A stretch of 64,000 nucleotides of DNA, from positions 32,594 to 96,593 of the forward strand of contig JAHHSI010000008.1 in the NCBI GenBank assembly GCA_020025275.1. Direction: 5' to 3'. Within the stretch, counting starts at the first letter, position 1; each line of letters begins with the position of its first letter. The translations under genes and the position numbers were made by a program. The notes beneath the pieces are model-generated. The model was given only the letters and a program-made list of their open reading frames with translations. It had not been told where the DNA came from and did no database searches. This stretch comes from Oscillospiraceae bacterium (lineage in GTDB: Bacteria > Bacillota > Clostridia > Oscillospirales > Oscillospiraceae). Positions 18,144 to 25,503 of this stretch are shown in pieces.

Positions 18144-18262
18144 CGTCTTTGGGGCAGGGTGCAATTCCCGACCGATGGTGACAGTCCATGAACCTCCGCC
18201 GCTGCGGAGGCCGATCCGGTGGAACTCCGGAACCGACGGTACAGTCCGGATGAGAAAAGACG
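18144..18262 (+). promoter_or_regulatory. FMN riboswitch (RFN element)
   Basis: The conserved RFN blocks are visible in order: GGGGCAGGGTGCAATTCCCG, GACCGATGGTGACAGTCC, a variable GC-rich hairpin (CCTCCGC/GCGGAGG), then GGAACTCCGGAACCGACGG and ACAGTCCGGATGAGA. The closing P1 stem pairs 18144-18150 with 18255-18262. FMN binding should favour the terminator at 18324-18364 and reduce expression of riboflavin uptake. Confidence 0.95.
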
Positions 18263-18323
18263 AAATCCTTTTTTGCGGGGAATCGTGCCTTTTGGTGCGT
18301 CTTTCTGCCTGCCTGAAAGTATT

Positions 18324-18364
18324 TCCCGAAGCTGTTTTCCTGGTAGCTTCGGGATTTTATTTTT
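18324..18364 (+). terminator. Attenuator terminator of the FMN riboswitch
   Basis: A 10-bp perfect stem (18324-18333 with 18345-18354) is followed by a T-rich tract, 15 bp before the ribU start. This is the expected expression platform for transcriptional control. Confidence 0.85.
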
Positions 18365-18378
18365 AGGAGGAACGCACA

Positions 18379-19038
18379 ATGAACACAGAAGAAACGATGG
18401 CTCCCGTCTCCGCTCCCCGTGCCATCCACCCCAGACGAACCGTGGAGGTGCGGCGTCTGACCATGGCCGCCATGCTGGGTACCGTGGCCTTTGCCCTCAT
18501 GTACTTCAACCTCTCCATTCCCCTCATCTCCCTGTTTGCCGAGTTTGATCTCTCGGCCCTGCCGGAGCTGCTGGGCGGCTTTATCTTGGGGCCGCTGGGC
18601 GCTCTGCTGATCGTGTTGGTGAAGATCGCCCTGATCCTTGTTTTCAAGGGCACTACCTCCATGTTCACCGGCGAGGTGCAGAATTTCCTGCTCTCCGTGG
18701 CCTATGTGCTGCCGGCGGTGTTCTACTATCGCCGCCACCGCACCAAGAAAGGGGCCATGATCGGTCTGCTGCTGGGCAGTGTCTGCAGCATCGTGATCGC
18801 CGTCTTTACCAATCTCTACCTCATTTTCCCCGCCTATATCTATCTGAGCACCGGACAGTTGAGCTGGGACAAGATCATTGCCATGTGCCATGATGTAAAT
18901 CCCTGGATCCGGGATCTCCCCACCTTTGCCGCCTTCTCCGTGGTCCCCTTCAACCTGATCTCCCGCTCCCTCACATCCATGCTGACGCTGATCACGTATA
19001 AAAAAATCAGCGTTCCGCTGAAAAAACTGATCCAATAA
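18379..19038 (+). CDS. ribU: Riboflavin ECF transporter substrate-binding component RibU
   Basis: The 219-residue membrane protein has about six spans and the features of RibU: SIPLISLFAEFDLSALPELL in the riboflavin-binding region and GALLIVLVKIALILVFKGTTS. RibU binds riboflavin and works with a shared ECF T/ATPase module encoded elsewhere. The FMN riboswitch directly upstream supports the call strongly. A cytoplasmic N-terminal extension of about 25 residues precedes the first helix. GGAGG lies before the ATG. Confidence 0.94.
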   Translation: MNTEETMAPVSAPRAIHPRRTVEVRRLTMAAMLGTVAFALMYFNLSIPLISLFAEFDLSALPELLGGFILGPLGALLIVLVKIALILVFKGTTSMFTGEVQNFLLSVAYVLPAVFYYRRHRTKKGAMIGLLLGSVCSIVIAVFTNLYLIFPAYIYLSTGQLSWDKIIAMCHDVNPWIRDLPTFAAFSVVPFNLISRSLTSMLTLITYKKISVPLKKLIQ

Positions 19039-19051
19039 GGAGGATTTTCCC

Positions 19052-19537
19052 ATGAATTTCAGTGCCGACAAAAACCTTACCTTCGACCAGGCGGTGGAGA
19101 TCATGTTCCACAAGCTGGGCGACTGGAAGATCATGGCTCTGGCCAGCTCCGTCAACGACTACGTGATGGTCCGCAATGTTAGCTGCCTGTTCTATGACAA
19201 CAAGATCTACTTTAAAACCGATAAAAATTTCCGCAAAACCCAGCAGCTGTTCCAGAATCCGCAGGTGGCCCTGTGCTGGAGCGGCGTGCAGGTGGAGGGG
19301 CTGGCCGCCAACAAAGGGCTTGTCATCGATGAGCCTGACCGCCGCTTTGAAACGCTCTACAAGAAGTTCCTGTGGGGCAGCTATAATAAGTATTCCCACG
19401 AAGAGGATGAAATTATTATTGAAGTGACCCCCTCCTTCGTGGAGGTTTGGGACACCAGTGAGGATAACTATGCCTTCCAGCTGTTCCTGAACTTTGAAAA
19501 GCGTACTGTCGAGGTCAAACAGTACGACCACCGCTAA
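19052..19537 (+). CDS. FMN-binding split-barrel protein (pyridoxamine 5'-phosphate oxidase family)
   Basis: The 161-residue protein has the split-barrel fold signature of the PNPOx-like family (KIMALASSVNDYVMVRNVSCL, then KIYFKTDKNFRKTQQLFQNP and VALCWSGVQVEGLA). Such proteins bind FMN or related flavins and reduce diverse substrates; the substrate here is unknown. It starts 13 bp after ribU with a good AGGAGG site, so it is under the same FMN riboswitch, which fits a flavin-dependent enzyme. Confidence 0.75.
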   Translation: MNFSADKNLTFDQAVEIMFHKLGDWKIMALASSVNDYVMVRNVSCLFYDNKIYFKTDKNFRKTQQLFQNPQVALCWSGVQVEGLAANKGLVIDEPDRRFETLYKKFLWGSYNKYSHEEDEIIIEVTPSFVEVWDTSEDNYAFQLFLNFEKRTVEVKQYDHR

Positions 19538-19563
19538 TCTACAGATCCTTGGGAGGTACTACC

Positions 19564-20226
19564 GTGAGTTCTCTGTCCCCGGCGCCGACCCCGGCCAACA
19601 CCATGAGCCGTCTTTTTGCCAACTATCAGGAATTTTTGCAGCTGCAGCATCTGTATAACGCCGCCATCAAGGAGATCAAGATGCGGCTGGAGGTGCTCAA
19701 CGATGAGTTTCGTGTCACCTATGAGCGCAGCCCTATCCACCATATCGAAAGCCGTCTGAAAACCACGGAGAGCATCGTGGAAAAGCTGGAGCGCAAGGGG
19801 CTCCCCATCACCATCGATGCCGCCAAGGCCCGGCTCAACGATATCGGCGGCATCCGCATCGTGTGCAATTATATTGACGATGTGTACGCCGTGGAAAAGA
19901 TGCTCCTGCGCCAGTCGGACATCGAGCTGGTGAAACGGCAGGACTACATTGCCCAGCCCAATTACAACGGTTACCGCTCCCTCCATTTGGATATGCGTGT
20001 CCCCGTCAATCTCTCCTCTCGCACGGAATCGGTGTTGGTGGAGATCCAGATCCGCTCCGTGGCCATGGATTTCTGGGCCAGTCTGGAGCATGATCTCCGG
20101 TATAAGGCGGACAAAGCCACTTTGCCCGACGGAATCAACGAGGAGATGCTGCAATGTGCCGACGAGATCGCCGTGATCGATCGAAAAATGCAGGATATGT
20201 ATGACCGCATTCAGGCGGCCAAGTAG
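19564..20226 (+). CDS. Small alarmone synthetase (RelA/SpoT synthetase domain, RelQ/YjbM-like)
   Basis: The 220-residue protein has only the (p)ppGpp synthetase domain: RLNDIGGIRIVCNYIDDVY, YNGYRSLHLDMRVP and VEIQIRSVAMDFWASLEH. There is no hydrolase, TGS or ACT domain, so it matches stand-alone small alarmone synthetases of Firmicutes. I use the GTG at 19564 because GGGAGG lies 7 bp before it. It is the third gene of the ribU operon and ends at the terminator at 20233-20264, an unusual link between flavin supply and alarmone synthesis. Confidence 0.9.
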   Translation: MSSLSPAPTPANTMSRLFANYQEFLQLQHLYNAAIKEIKMRLEVLNDEFRVTYERSPIHHIESRLKTTESIVEKLERKGLPITIDAAKARLNDIGGIRIVCNYIDDVYAVEKMLLRQSDIELVKRQDYIAQPNYNGYRSLHLDMRVPVNLSSRTESVLVEIQIRSVAMDFWASLEHDLRYKADKATLPDGINEEMLQCADEIAVIDRKMQDMYDRIQAAK

Positions 20227-20232
20227 TACCGC

Positions 20233-20264
20233 AAAAGGGGCACAGCATCGTCTGTGCCCCTTTT
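20233..20264 (+). terminator. Terminator of the ribU operon
   Basis: A 13-bp perfect stem (20233-20245 with 20252-20264) ends in TTTT directly after the alarmone synthetase stop. Confidence 0.85.
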
Positions 20265-20288
20265 ATGTCACCTATTGGCAAAAAATAG

Positions 20289-20316
20289 TTGCATCTTTCG
20301 CCAAATATACTATAAT
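20289..20316 (+). promoter_or_regulatory. Promoter for the dCMP deaminase gene
   Basis: TTGCAT (20289-20294), 16-bp spacer and perfect TATAAT (20311-20316). Confidence 0.65.
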
Positions 20317-20353
20317 ATGTGCAACGAATATCACGGAACATCAGGAGGTGCCT

Positions 20354-20848
20354 ATGCATCGCATCAGTAAGGAAAACTATTATTTGGATATCGCCGAAAC
20401 CGTTCTGGAGCGGGCCACATGTCTGCGCCGCGTCTACGGGGCCATCATCGTGAAAAACGACGAGATCATCTCCACCGGCTATAACGGTGCCCCCCGAGGG
20501 CGCAAGAATTGCGTCGATATGGGATTTTGTACACGGGAGGCGCTGAAGGTCCCTCGGGGCGAGCGATATGAGCTGTGCCGCAGTATCCACGCCGAGGCCA
20601 ACGCCATCATCTCTGCCAGCCGCCGTGACATGGTAGGCGGCACCATCTATCTGGTGGGCCGCAACGCCCAGACCGGTGAACTGCTGGGTGATGCCACGTC
20701 CTGCGCCATGTGCCGCCGGATGGTCATCAATGCCGGACTCAGCCGTGTCGTGATCCGCCGCACCCCCACCGAATTCGAAGTGGTGGACGTTCAGGAGTGG
20801 ATCGACGGTGATGATCTGGCGATCCACGGGGACCACTGCAACTGCTGA
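20354..20848 (+). CDS. dCMP deaminase family protein (ComEB-like)
   Basis: The 164-residue zinc hydrolase has GAIIVKNDEIISTGYNGAPR, the zinc/proton-shuttle motif IHAEANAI and the second metal site CAMCRRMVINAG, matching deoxycytidylate deaminases that turn dCMP into dUMP for thymidylate synthesis. AGGAGGTG precedes the ATG at 20354. It has its own promoter and follows the alarmone synthetase terminator. Other nucleotide deaminases of the same superfamily cannot be excluded. Confidence 0.85.
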   Translation: MHRISKENYYLDIAETVLERATCLRRVYGAIIVKNDEIISTGYNGAPRGRKNCVDMGFCTREALKVPRGERYELCRSIHAEANAIISASRRDMVGGTIYLVGRNAQTGELLGDATSCAMCRRMVINAGLSRVVIRRTPTEFEVVDVQEWIDGDDLAIHGDHCNC

Positions 20849-21042
20849 CCGGGAACCGACAACCGAACCGAAACAACATCGATCCCCGTTTGAGGTCCGA
20901 TAGAGAACCGATTGTACCTCGATCGCAACCACTCACAACCAAGCACATTAGAATACATTTTGTATATTTGGTGAGAAATATATCAGTCCGTATTCGTAAG
21001 AGGAGCTGATCTTCCGTCGGCCCGCAGGGGCATCGCATCGAC

Positions 21043-21079
21043 AAAGGAGGAGCGCAGAGAGCGCTCCTCCTTTCTTTTT
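21043..21079 (+). terminator. Strong terminator about 200 bp beyond the dCMP deaminase gene
   Basis: A 13-bp perfect stem (21043-21055 with 21061-21073, loop AGAGA) is followed by CTTTTTT. No gene ends near it, so the transcript is either a long 3' UTR or a small RNA from about 20940-21079. Confidence 0.75.
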
Positions 21080-22286
21080 TGCCGTTTCCATAGCGCCTGT
21101 CGTTTCTGTTATCTGCCGGTAAGGCAGTGTCCAAAGCCTTTGGAGGTATGCTGCGGAGGGCCCTTTCGTGTCCATTTTCATGGAGGGCCCCACAGGAAAA
21201 GAGCGCACCACCCTGCCGTCAGATACGATCTTTCAAGGCCTTTTGACAAGTGGGTCGGCGGCCTCCTGTGCCATTGCTGCCTTTCCTCGGTCACTTCCTG
21301 TTTAGAGATGCCCGCCTTTTTCATGCAGCGTCACCCGTTTTCCACAGAAAAACGGCTGCGAAAAATACGCCATTCGATCAAAAGGCGCAGATTTTCCACA
21401 GAAACCCACATCTTCCGCAGCTGTCTCGAATCGGTGATCAGCTTTGCCACGCCACGGCACAGCCGCAGGTGAAAACCTCCGGCCGAGGTACTCTGCGCGG
21501 ATTGCAATTTTTCTTTATTTTTCTCTTTAGTTAATTCCGTTTTGTATTTATTTTCAAGAATACTCCTCATTGTATTCGTTTTCGCGGATTTCCCCCGGAT
21601 TTTACAGTCTTCCGCGGGAGTCCGCTTGTTTATGTATCCTGCCAGAGTGGGGAAAGAACTGCTTTTTCCTGCGGCCTGCGCCGCTTGTTTTCCACCACCG
21701 CCTTGGCTTTGTGGAAAAATCGGTGGCCCTGTCCCTCCTCTGCCCTACCTGTCGCCTTTGGCGTTGTCCGTTCCAAGCTCTATGGCCACTGGGGCGCCGA
21801 TCCGTCTCGACAACCATGGTCGATCCCTCATCTGCCGGAAGTATGGCTGTTCCTGGTGAGAAATCCACACGCCCCACAGGAGCGGTGGAAAACCAAGCCC
21901 TTGCTTGCAGCGGTTCTCTGCGGCCCATACCGGCAAGGCACATCGGTGCTCCGCAGCGGCAAGTCTCAGCGGCAAGTCTCAGCGGCAGGTCTCAGTGGCA
22001 GATCTCAGCGGCAAGTTTTAGCGGTAGGTTTTTGCCGCTGTCCTCGACTGCCCTTCCCCCATCTTCAGCCCTCGACTGTACCCTCCAAATGTGGCGTCTG
22101 CCGTCGGCTCTCAGTTGCCGGTCACGGCGGCGGCTTCTGGCCATACTCTCAGCAGCGGATTACGGCTGAAATTCCTTGATTCAACTCTCGACTGCCGTTC
22201 CCGACGGTGGGGCTGAGCGGCACCCCTCGGTGGTGACTTTCGCCGTTGGACACGGCGGCGGCTTGAAATTCTTACGAAAAAAGAAA
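21080..22286. other. 1.2-kb stretch with no convincing gene
   Basis: Frames of up to 199 codons exist on both strands (for example 21570-22169 plus and 21602-21943 minus). Their products are low in recognisable structure and have no good ribosome sites. The stretch holds an AT-rich segment around 21505-21580, three exact copies of TTTTCCACA (21338-21346, 21392-21400 and, inverted, 21710-21718) and the 13-bp tandem repeats at 21954-22031. I cannot assign a function. Confidence 0.6.
21954..22031. repeat. Six tandem copies of a 13-bp repeat
   Basis: The unit CAGCGGCAAGTCT occurs six times head to tail at 21954, 21967, 21980, 21993, 22006 and 22019. The first two are identical and later copies drift (CAGCGGCAGGTCT, CAGTGGCAGATCT, CAGCGGCAAGTTT, TAGCGGTAGGTTT). 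The 13-bp period is not a multiple of three, so a conserved coding origin is unlikely. Confidence 0.9.
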
Positions 22287-22314
22287 AAAAGACACGGCAT
22301 ATGCCGTGTCTTTT
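22287..22314 (-). terminator. Terminator of the rpsF-ssb-rpsR operon
   Basis: A 28-bp perfect palindrome (arms 22287-22300 and 22301-22314) with a T run on the minus strand lies after rpsR. Confidence 0.85.
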
Positions 22315-22335
22315 GATACGCATGGGATTCGTAAC

Positions 22336-22587
22336 TTACTCAGTCACGAAGGGCAGCAGAGCGATCTGACGAGCGCGCTTGATGGCCTCGGTCAGCTGAC
22401 GCTGATGCATAGCGCAGGTACCAGTGGTTCTGCGGGGCAGAATCTTGGAGCGCTCGGAAATGAAGCGACGCAGCTTAGCGGCGTCCTTGTAATCGATATA
22501 CTCGCACTTATCTACGCAGAACTGGCAAACCTTTCTCCGCTTGCGGTTACCGCCGCGGGGGGCTCTGTTTTCGCGATCCATAGCCAT
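22336..22587 (-). CDS. rpsR: 30S ribosomal protein S18
   Basis: The 83-residue protein has the S18 core YIDYKDAAKLRRFISERSKI and LPRRTTGTCAMHQRQLTEAI. It pairs with S6 on the 30S platform. The N-terminal part carries several cysteines (CQFCVDKC, plus the cysteine in GTC), which suggests a zinc-binding C+ form of S18, although the spacing is not fully canonical. It is the last gene of the rpsF-ssb-rpsR operon. Confidence 0.97.
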   Translation of the reverse strand: MAMDRENRAPRGGNRKRRKVCQFCVDKCEYIDYKDAAKLRRFISERSKILPRRTTGTCAMHQRQLTEAIKRARQIALLPFVTE

Positions 22588-22635
22588 GGAAGGTTCCTCC
22601 TTTAATCAAAAATTACAATGTGCTTCACGCACAGA

Positions 22636-23103
22636 TCAGAACGGCAGGTCGCCGTCCTCCTCGTCGATCTCGGCAAATGCGGACGGACCACCCACAGGTG
22701 CGGAATATCCGCCCGAAGGGGCACTGTAGCCGCCGCTGGGAGCTCCATAGGACGGGGCATCATAGCCGCCGGCCGCACTGTCGCGCTTGGAGTCGCCGAA
22801 ATAGACGTTGTCGGCAACCACTTCCGCACTTCTGCGGTTATTGCCGTCCTTGTCTTTCCAGTCACGGATCTGCAGACGACCCTCTACCACAGCCATGCGG
22901 CCTTTGGTAAAGTACTTCGACACAAACTCGGCCGTGCTGCGCCAAGCCACCACATCAATGAAATCCGTCTCCTTCTCGCCGGACTGAGACTTATAGTCCC
23001 GATCCACAGCCAGAGAAAAACTGGTCACTGCGGTGCCGCTCTGTGTACGGCGCAGCTCCGGGTCACGTGTCAGTCGACCCATGATGAAAATTTTGTTCAG
23101 CAT
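22636..23103 (-). CDS. ssb: Single-stranded DNA-binding protein
   Basis: The 155-residue protein has an N-terminal OB fold (MLNKIFIMGRLTRDPELRRT, SFSLAVDRDYK, DFIDVVAWRSTAEFVSKYF), a flexible linker with repeated GGYSAP units (about 115-140), and the acidic tip EEDGDLPF that recruits repair and replication partners. It is co-transcribed between rpsF and rpsR, the standard Firmicute arrangement. Confidence 0.97.
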   Translation of the reverse strand: MLNKIFIMGRLTRDPELRRTQSGTAVTSFSLAVDRDYKSQSGEKETDFIDVVAWRSTAEFVSKYFTKGRMAVVEGRLQIRDWKDKDGNNRRSAEVVADNVYFGDSKRDSAAGGYDAPSYGAPSGGYSAPSGGYSAPVGGPSAFAEIDEEDGDLPF

Positions 23104-23115
23104 AGTACGCCTCCC

Positions 23116-23412
23116 TTACTCGCCCTTGCAGACGATCATGGAACGCATGATGCCCTCGGTAATACCCAGGATACGATCCAGCTCCTTGGGGAACTCGGGG
23201 CTGCTGGTGAAGCTCATCAGCACATAGTAACCCTCGGTCTTGTAGTCGATTGCGTAAGCCAGCTTGCGCTTGCCCCACTCGTCAACGACCACGTTGGAAC
23301 CGTTCTGCTCAGCCAGAGTCTGGAACTTTGCCACGGTAGCAGCAATAGCCTCCTCACCCTGTGCAGGGTCGATGATGTAAACGACCTCATAGTTGGCAGA
23401 AATCTTAGCCAT
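23116..23412 (-). CDS. rpsF: 30S ribosomal protein S6
   Basis: The 98-residue protein (MAKISANYEVVYIIDPAQGE, VVVDEWGKRKLAYAIDYKTEGYY in two pieces) is S6, which binds S18 on the 30S platform. AAGGAGGTG precedes the ATG at 23412; an upstream in-frame start lacks a site. The promoter at 23494-23521 drives the operon. The leader contains a small hairpin (GCTTAC/GTAAGC); I cannot tell whether it is the S6:S18 autoregulatory site known from other bacteria. Confidence 0.97.
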   Translation of the reverse strand: MAKISANYEVVYIIDPAQGEEAIAATVAKFQTLAEQNGSNVVVDEWGKRKLAYAIDYKTEGYYVLMSFTSSPEFPKELDRILGITEGIMRSMIVCKGE

Positions 23413-23493
23413 ACTTTTGCACCTCCTTTTGGACATTTGGCCCTCATTTCTCTCATGAGAGCAAGGATTTGCTTACAAAACGTAAGCTTATTT

Positions 23494-23521
23494 ATTATAT
23501 AAGATTTCAAGAAAAAGTCAA
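23494..23521 (-). promoter_or_regulatory. Strong promoter for rpsF-ssb-rpsR
   Basis: On the minus strand TTGACT (23516-23521), 16-bp spacer and perfect TATAAT (23494-23499), within an AT-rich segment. Confidence 0.8.
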
Positions 23522-23558
23522 GCTATTTTTCACTTTTTCTTTGATAAAAACAGAAAAA

Positions 23559-23576
23559 ACGGAGGAAACCCTCCGT
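23559..23576 (-). terminator. Terminator after queT
   Basis: A 7-bp stem (23559-23565 with 23570-23576) flanked by A and T runs lies just past the queT stop. Confidence 0.7.
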
Positions 23577-23584
23577 CTTTTCCA

Positions 23585-24112
23585 TCACATTCTCTTTTCT
23601 GCGGCCTTTTCTGCCATCAACTGGCGGAAAAACGGAATCCGGGGCAGCTCCCACAGCAGGAGAGAACCCAGCACGCAGCAGGCCAGCACCTCGCCGGCGC
23701 CGATGGTCAGGGCGTGGTAGGCGTAGGCACCCCAGAAGGCCCCGCCGAAGCCCACCTCCTGCCAGGCAATGACCCCGCTCACGAGGATCATGTTGGCCAG
23801 AACCGGCGGCAGCGTCGCCACAAACCGATTTTTGCAATGGCGTGTGGCCCATGCAGCCAGCAGTGTGGCCAGAGAACCCACCACCACATCCAGCAGGCCG
23901 TAGGGGCTGAGGATATTGGTGATCAGGCAGCCGATGAACAGCCCCCACACCGTCTCGGGGAACAAGAACGGCAGCACGCACAAGGCCTCGGAAAAGCGGC
24001 ACTGCACCGGGCCGAACGTCAGCCCGAACACCGATGCAAACAGGGACAGCACCGTATACAGGGCCCCCACAATGGCCGCTGTTGTCAACTGTTTCGTCTT
24101 ACTTTTGGACAT
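23585..24112 (-). CDS. QueT-family ECF transporter S component (queuosine precursor uptake)
   Basis: The 175-residue membrane protein has about five or six spans and the motif FGPVQCRFSEALCVLPFLFP followed by GLFIGCLITNILSPYGLLD, characteristic of QueT. It should capture preQ1, preQ0 or queuine and needs a shared ECF ATPase/T module. The ATG at 24112 is chosen because GGGAGG precedes it. A structured leader lies upstream. Confidence 0.85.
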   Translation of the reverse strand: MSKSKTKQLTTAAIVGALYTVLSLFASVFGLTFGPVQCRFSEALCVLPFLFPETVWGLFIGCLITNILSPYGLLDVVVGSLATLLAAWATRHCKNRFVATLPPVLANMILVSGVIAWQEVGFGGAFWGAYAYHALTIGAGEVLACCVLGSLLLWELPRIPFFRQLMAEKAAEKRM

Positions 24113-24221
24113 AAAAAAACCTCCCATTTTTTGTTTAGAGAACGGCTCCTCTCCGGGTGCCGAACGAACACCGCAGGGCGGTGCTTGGACAGGGTGTGGA
24201 AACCTGTCGAGTGGGATTATA
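24113..24221 (-). promoter_or_regulatory. Structured leader of queT with TATAAT -10 box
   Basis: On the minus strand TATAAT (24216-24221) starts a leader of about 100 nt. It contains a hairpin GACAGG/CCTGTC, a hairpin GCACCGC/GCGGTG and a GAGAGG/CTCT element followed by an A-rich stretch up to the ribosome site. A preQ1-sensing RNA would fit the gene, but I could not match a known preQ1 class with confidence. The -35 region is poor. Confidence 0.4.
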
Positions 24222-24270
24222 TCACAGTGGCAGATAAAATGGAAGAAAAATCTGTCTTATGGAAAAAAAT

Positions 24271-24298
24271 GAGGCCGGAACGCCATGGTTCCGACCTC
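24271..24298 (-). terminator. Terminator of the dusB-sigma-anti-sigma operon
   Basis: An 11-bp stem with one wobble (24271-24281 with 24288-24298) precedes a T run on the minus strand, just after the anti-sigma stop. Confidence 0.7.
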
Positions 24299-24305
24299 CG
24301 AAGCA

Positions 24306-24914
24306 TTATTTTGTTTCACCGGGCAGAGAGAACCATGTCTCTGTGACACGCAGATTAAGCCCGGGCACCGCCTTCAGCAGCGCCTCGACCTCCGCTGCCG
24401 TGAGCAGATACTGAGGCGTGCCGGCGCCGTCCCGTGCATCCTCTGTGCGGGTCTGCTGCGCCAGCCATGTGCGCACGGACGCTGTCTGCTCCTCCGTCAG
24501 CGTACCGGTGACGGCCGAACCGTCCGGTGCGGTATAGCGATAGGTGCCGCTCATCGCCTCCGCCGCAGGGTCCTCCTCAATTCCCCGGGACATAACGGCC
24601 GGCGACGGCAGAGCGGTGGAGGGTCTCTGTCCATACAGCCCCAGTCCCGCCACCAGCAGGAGACAAGCCGCCGCAGCGGCCATAGGCAGCCAGCGGCGTG
24701 TGGTCTTCCTCGGCATCTGCCGAGTCGTCCGCACCTGTGCCATGACGTGCTCCGCCAAATCATCGGGAGCCGCCACCTCTGTATCCAGTGCTTCCAGCAT
24801 ATCATACCAGCGGCGGCAGTTCGGGCACGTCTCCAGATGGCGGCGAACCGCCGCACACTCCTCCTGCGGCAGCGTTCCGTTCCGCAGCGATTCGATCCGA
24901 TCAAAGTCACACAT
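24306..24914 (-). CDS. Anti-sigma factor with zinc-finger (zf-HC2) domain
   Basis: The 202-residue protein starts with a cytoplasmic zinc-binding anti-sigma domain (HLETCPNCRRWYDMLEA, an H-x3-C-x2-C motif). One membrane helix follows (about 84-103, LPMAAAAACLLLVAGLGLYG), then an outer domain of about 100 residues with no recognised fold. It should hold the adjacent ECF sigma factor inactive until an envelope signal arrives. Its ATG lies inside the sigma gene's end (8-bp overlap), indicating coupled synthesis. Confidence 0.85.
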   Translation of the reverse strand: MCDFDRIESLRNGTLPQEECAAVRRHLETCPNCRRWYDMLEALDTEVAAPDDLAEHVMAQVRTTRQMPRKTTRRWLPMAAAAACLLLVAGLGLYGQRPSTALPSPAVMSRGIEEDPAAEAMSGTYRYTAPDGSAVTGTLTEEQTASVRTWLAQQTRTEDARDGAGTPQYLLTAAEVEALLKAVPGLNLRVTETWFSLPGETK

Positions 24915-25503
24915 CCGTGCTCTCCCCCTCTCTATTCTGTTTGACGGCAGGAACATCGAAAAGGTTCCCCTGCTGAAGCAAAATCTGCTGCAGCTGTTTC
25001 TTGGCACGGTGCAGCCGGGATTTCACCGTGCCGCTCTCCAGTCGGAGAAGCTGTCCGATCTCCTCGTAGCTCAGCTGCTCCATCTGCCGCAGCAAAAAAA
25101 TCTGGCGATGCTCCTCTGTCAGGCACAGTAAGGCACGGCGCAGCTGTTCCCGCACCTCCGTGGTCTCCGCCGCCTGCTGCGGCGTCCCCTCCGCCGGCAG
25201 CTCTGTCTGCTCCTCCACCGGTGTCGTGTTGCGGTGCCGCTTTTCCCGGCGCAGGAAATCCACCGCCGCATGGGTCGTCAGCTGGTAGAGCCACGAGGAA
25301 AACTTGCTCTCGCCACGGAAGGAGGGCAGCCCTCGCCACGCCGCCACCAGTGCCTCCTGCGCCACCTCCTCGGCATCGTGGGCATTCCCGCACATCCGCA
25401 GCGCCAGACGATAGACATGGTTCTGATAGCGGTGCACCAATACCTCAAAAGCCTCGGCATCGCCCCGGCGGGCGCACTGCACAAGGGTGATCTCGTCCAT
25501 CAT
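24907..25503 (-). CDS. ECF-type RNA polymerase sigma factor
   Basis: The 198-residue protein has sigma region 2 (AFEVLVHRYQNHVYRLALRM, then DAEEVAQEALVAAWRGLPSF) and region 4 (QLSYEEIGQLLRLESGTVKS) and no regions 1 or 3, as in ECF sigma factors close to SigW/RpoE. It overlaps dusB upstream by 4 bp (ATGA) and its anti-sigma gene downstream by 8 bp. Regulon and stimulus are unknown. Linkage to dusB makes its basal level depend on a housekeeping promoter. Confidence 0.9.
   Translation of the reverse strand: MMDEITLVQCARRGDAEAFEVLVHRYQNHVYRLALRMCGNAHDAEEVAQEALVAAWRGLPSFRGESKFSSWLYQLTTHAAVDFLRREKRHRNTTPVEEQTELPAEGTPQQAAETTEVREQLRRALLCLTEEHRQIFLLRQMEQLSYEEIGQLLRLESGTVKSRLHRAKKQLQQILLQQGNLFDVPAVKQNREGESTDV

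Noticed and set aside
21338..21718. Three TTTTCCACA motifs around an AT-rich core, resembling DnaA boxes of a replication origin
   Set aside because: The same 9-mer occurs inside coding genes (8487-8495, 10782-10790, 17013-17021). There is no dnaA or dnaN nearby, and gene direction does not switch here.
21954..22031. Possible CRISPR array
   Set aside because: The repeats are 13 bp and directly adjacent with no spacers, and no cas genes are present.
21570..22169. A 199-codon plus-strand frame in the gene-poor region
   Set aside because: No ribosome site, no recognisable motif, and it runs through the 13-bp tandem repeats, whose period is not a multiple of three.
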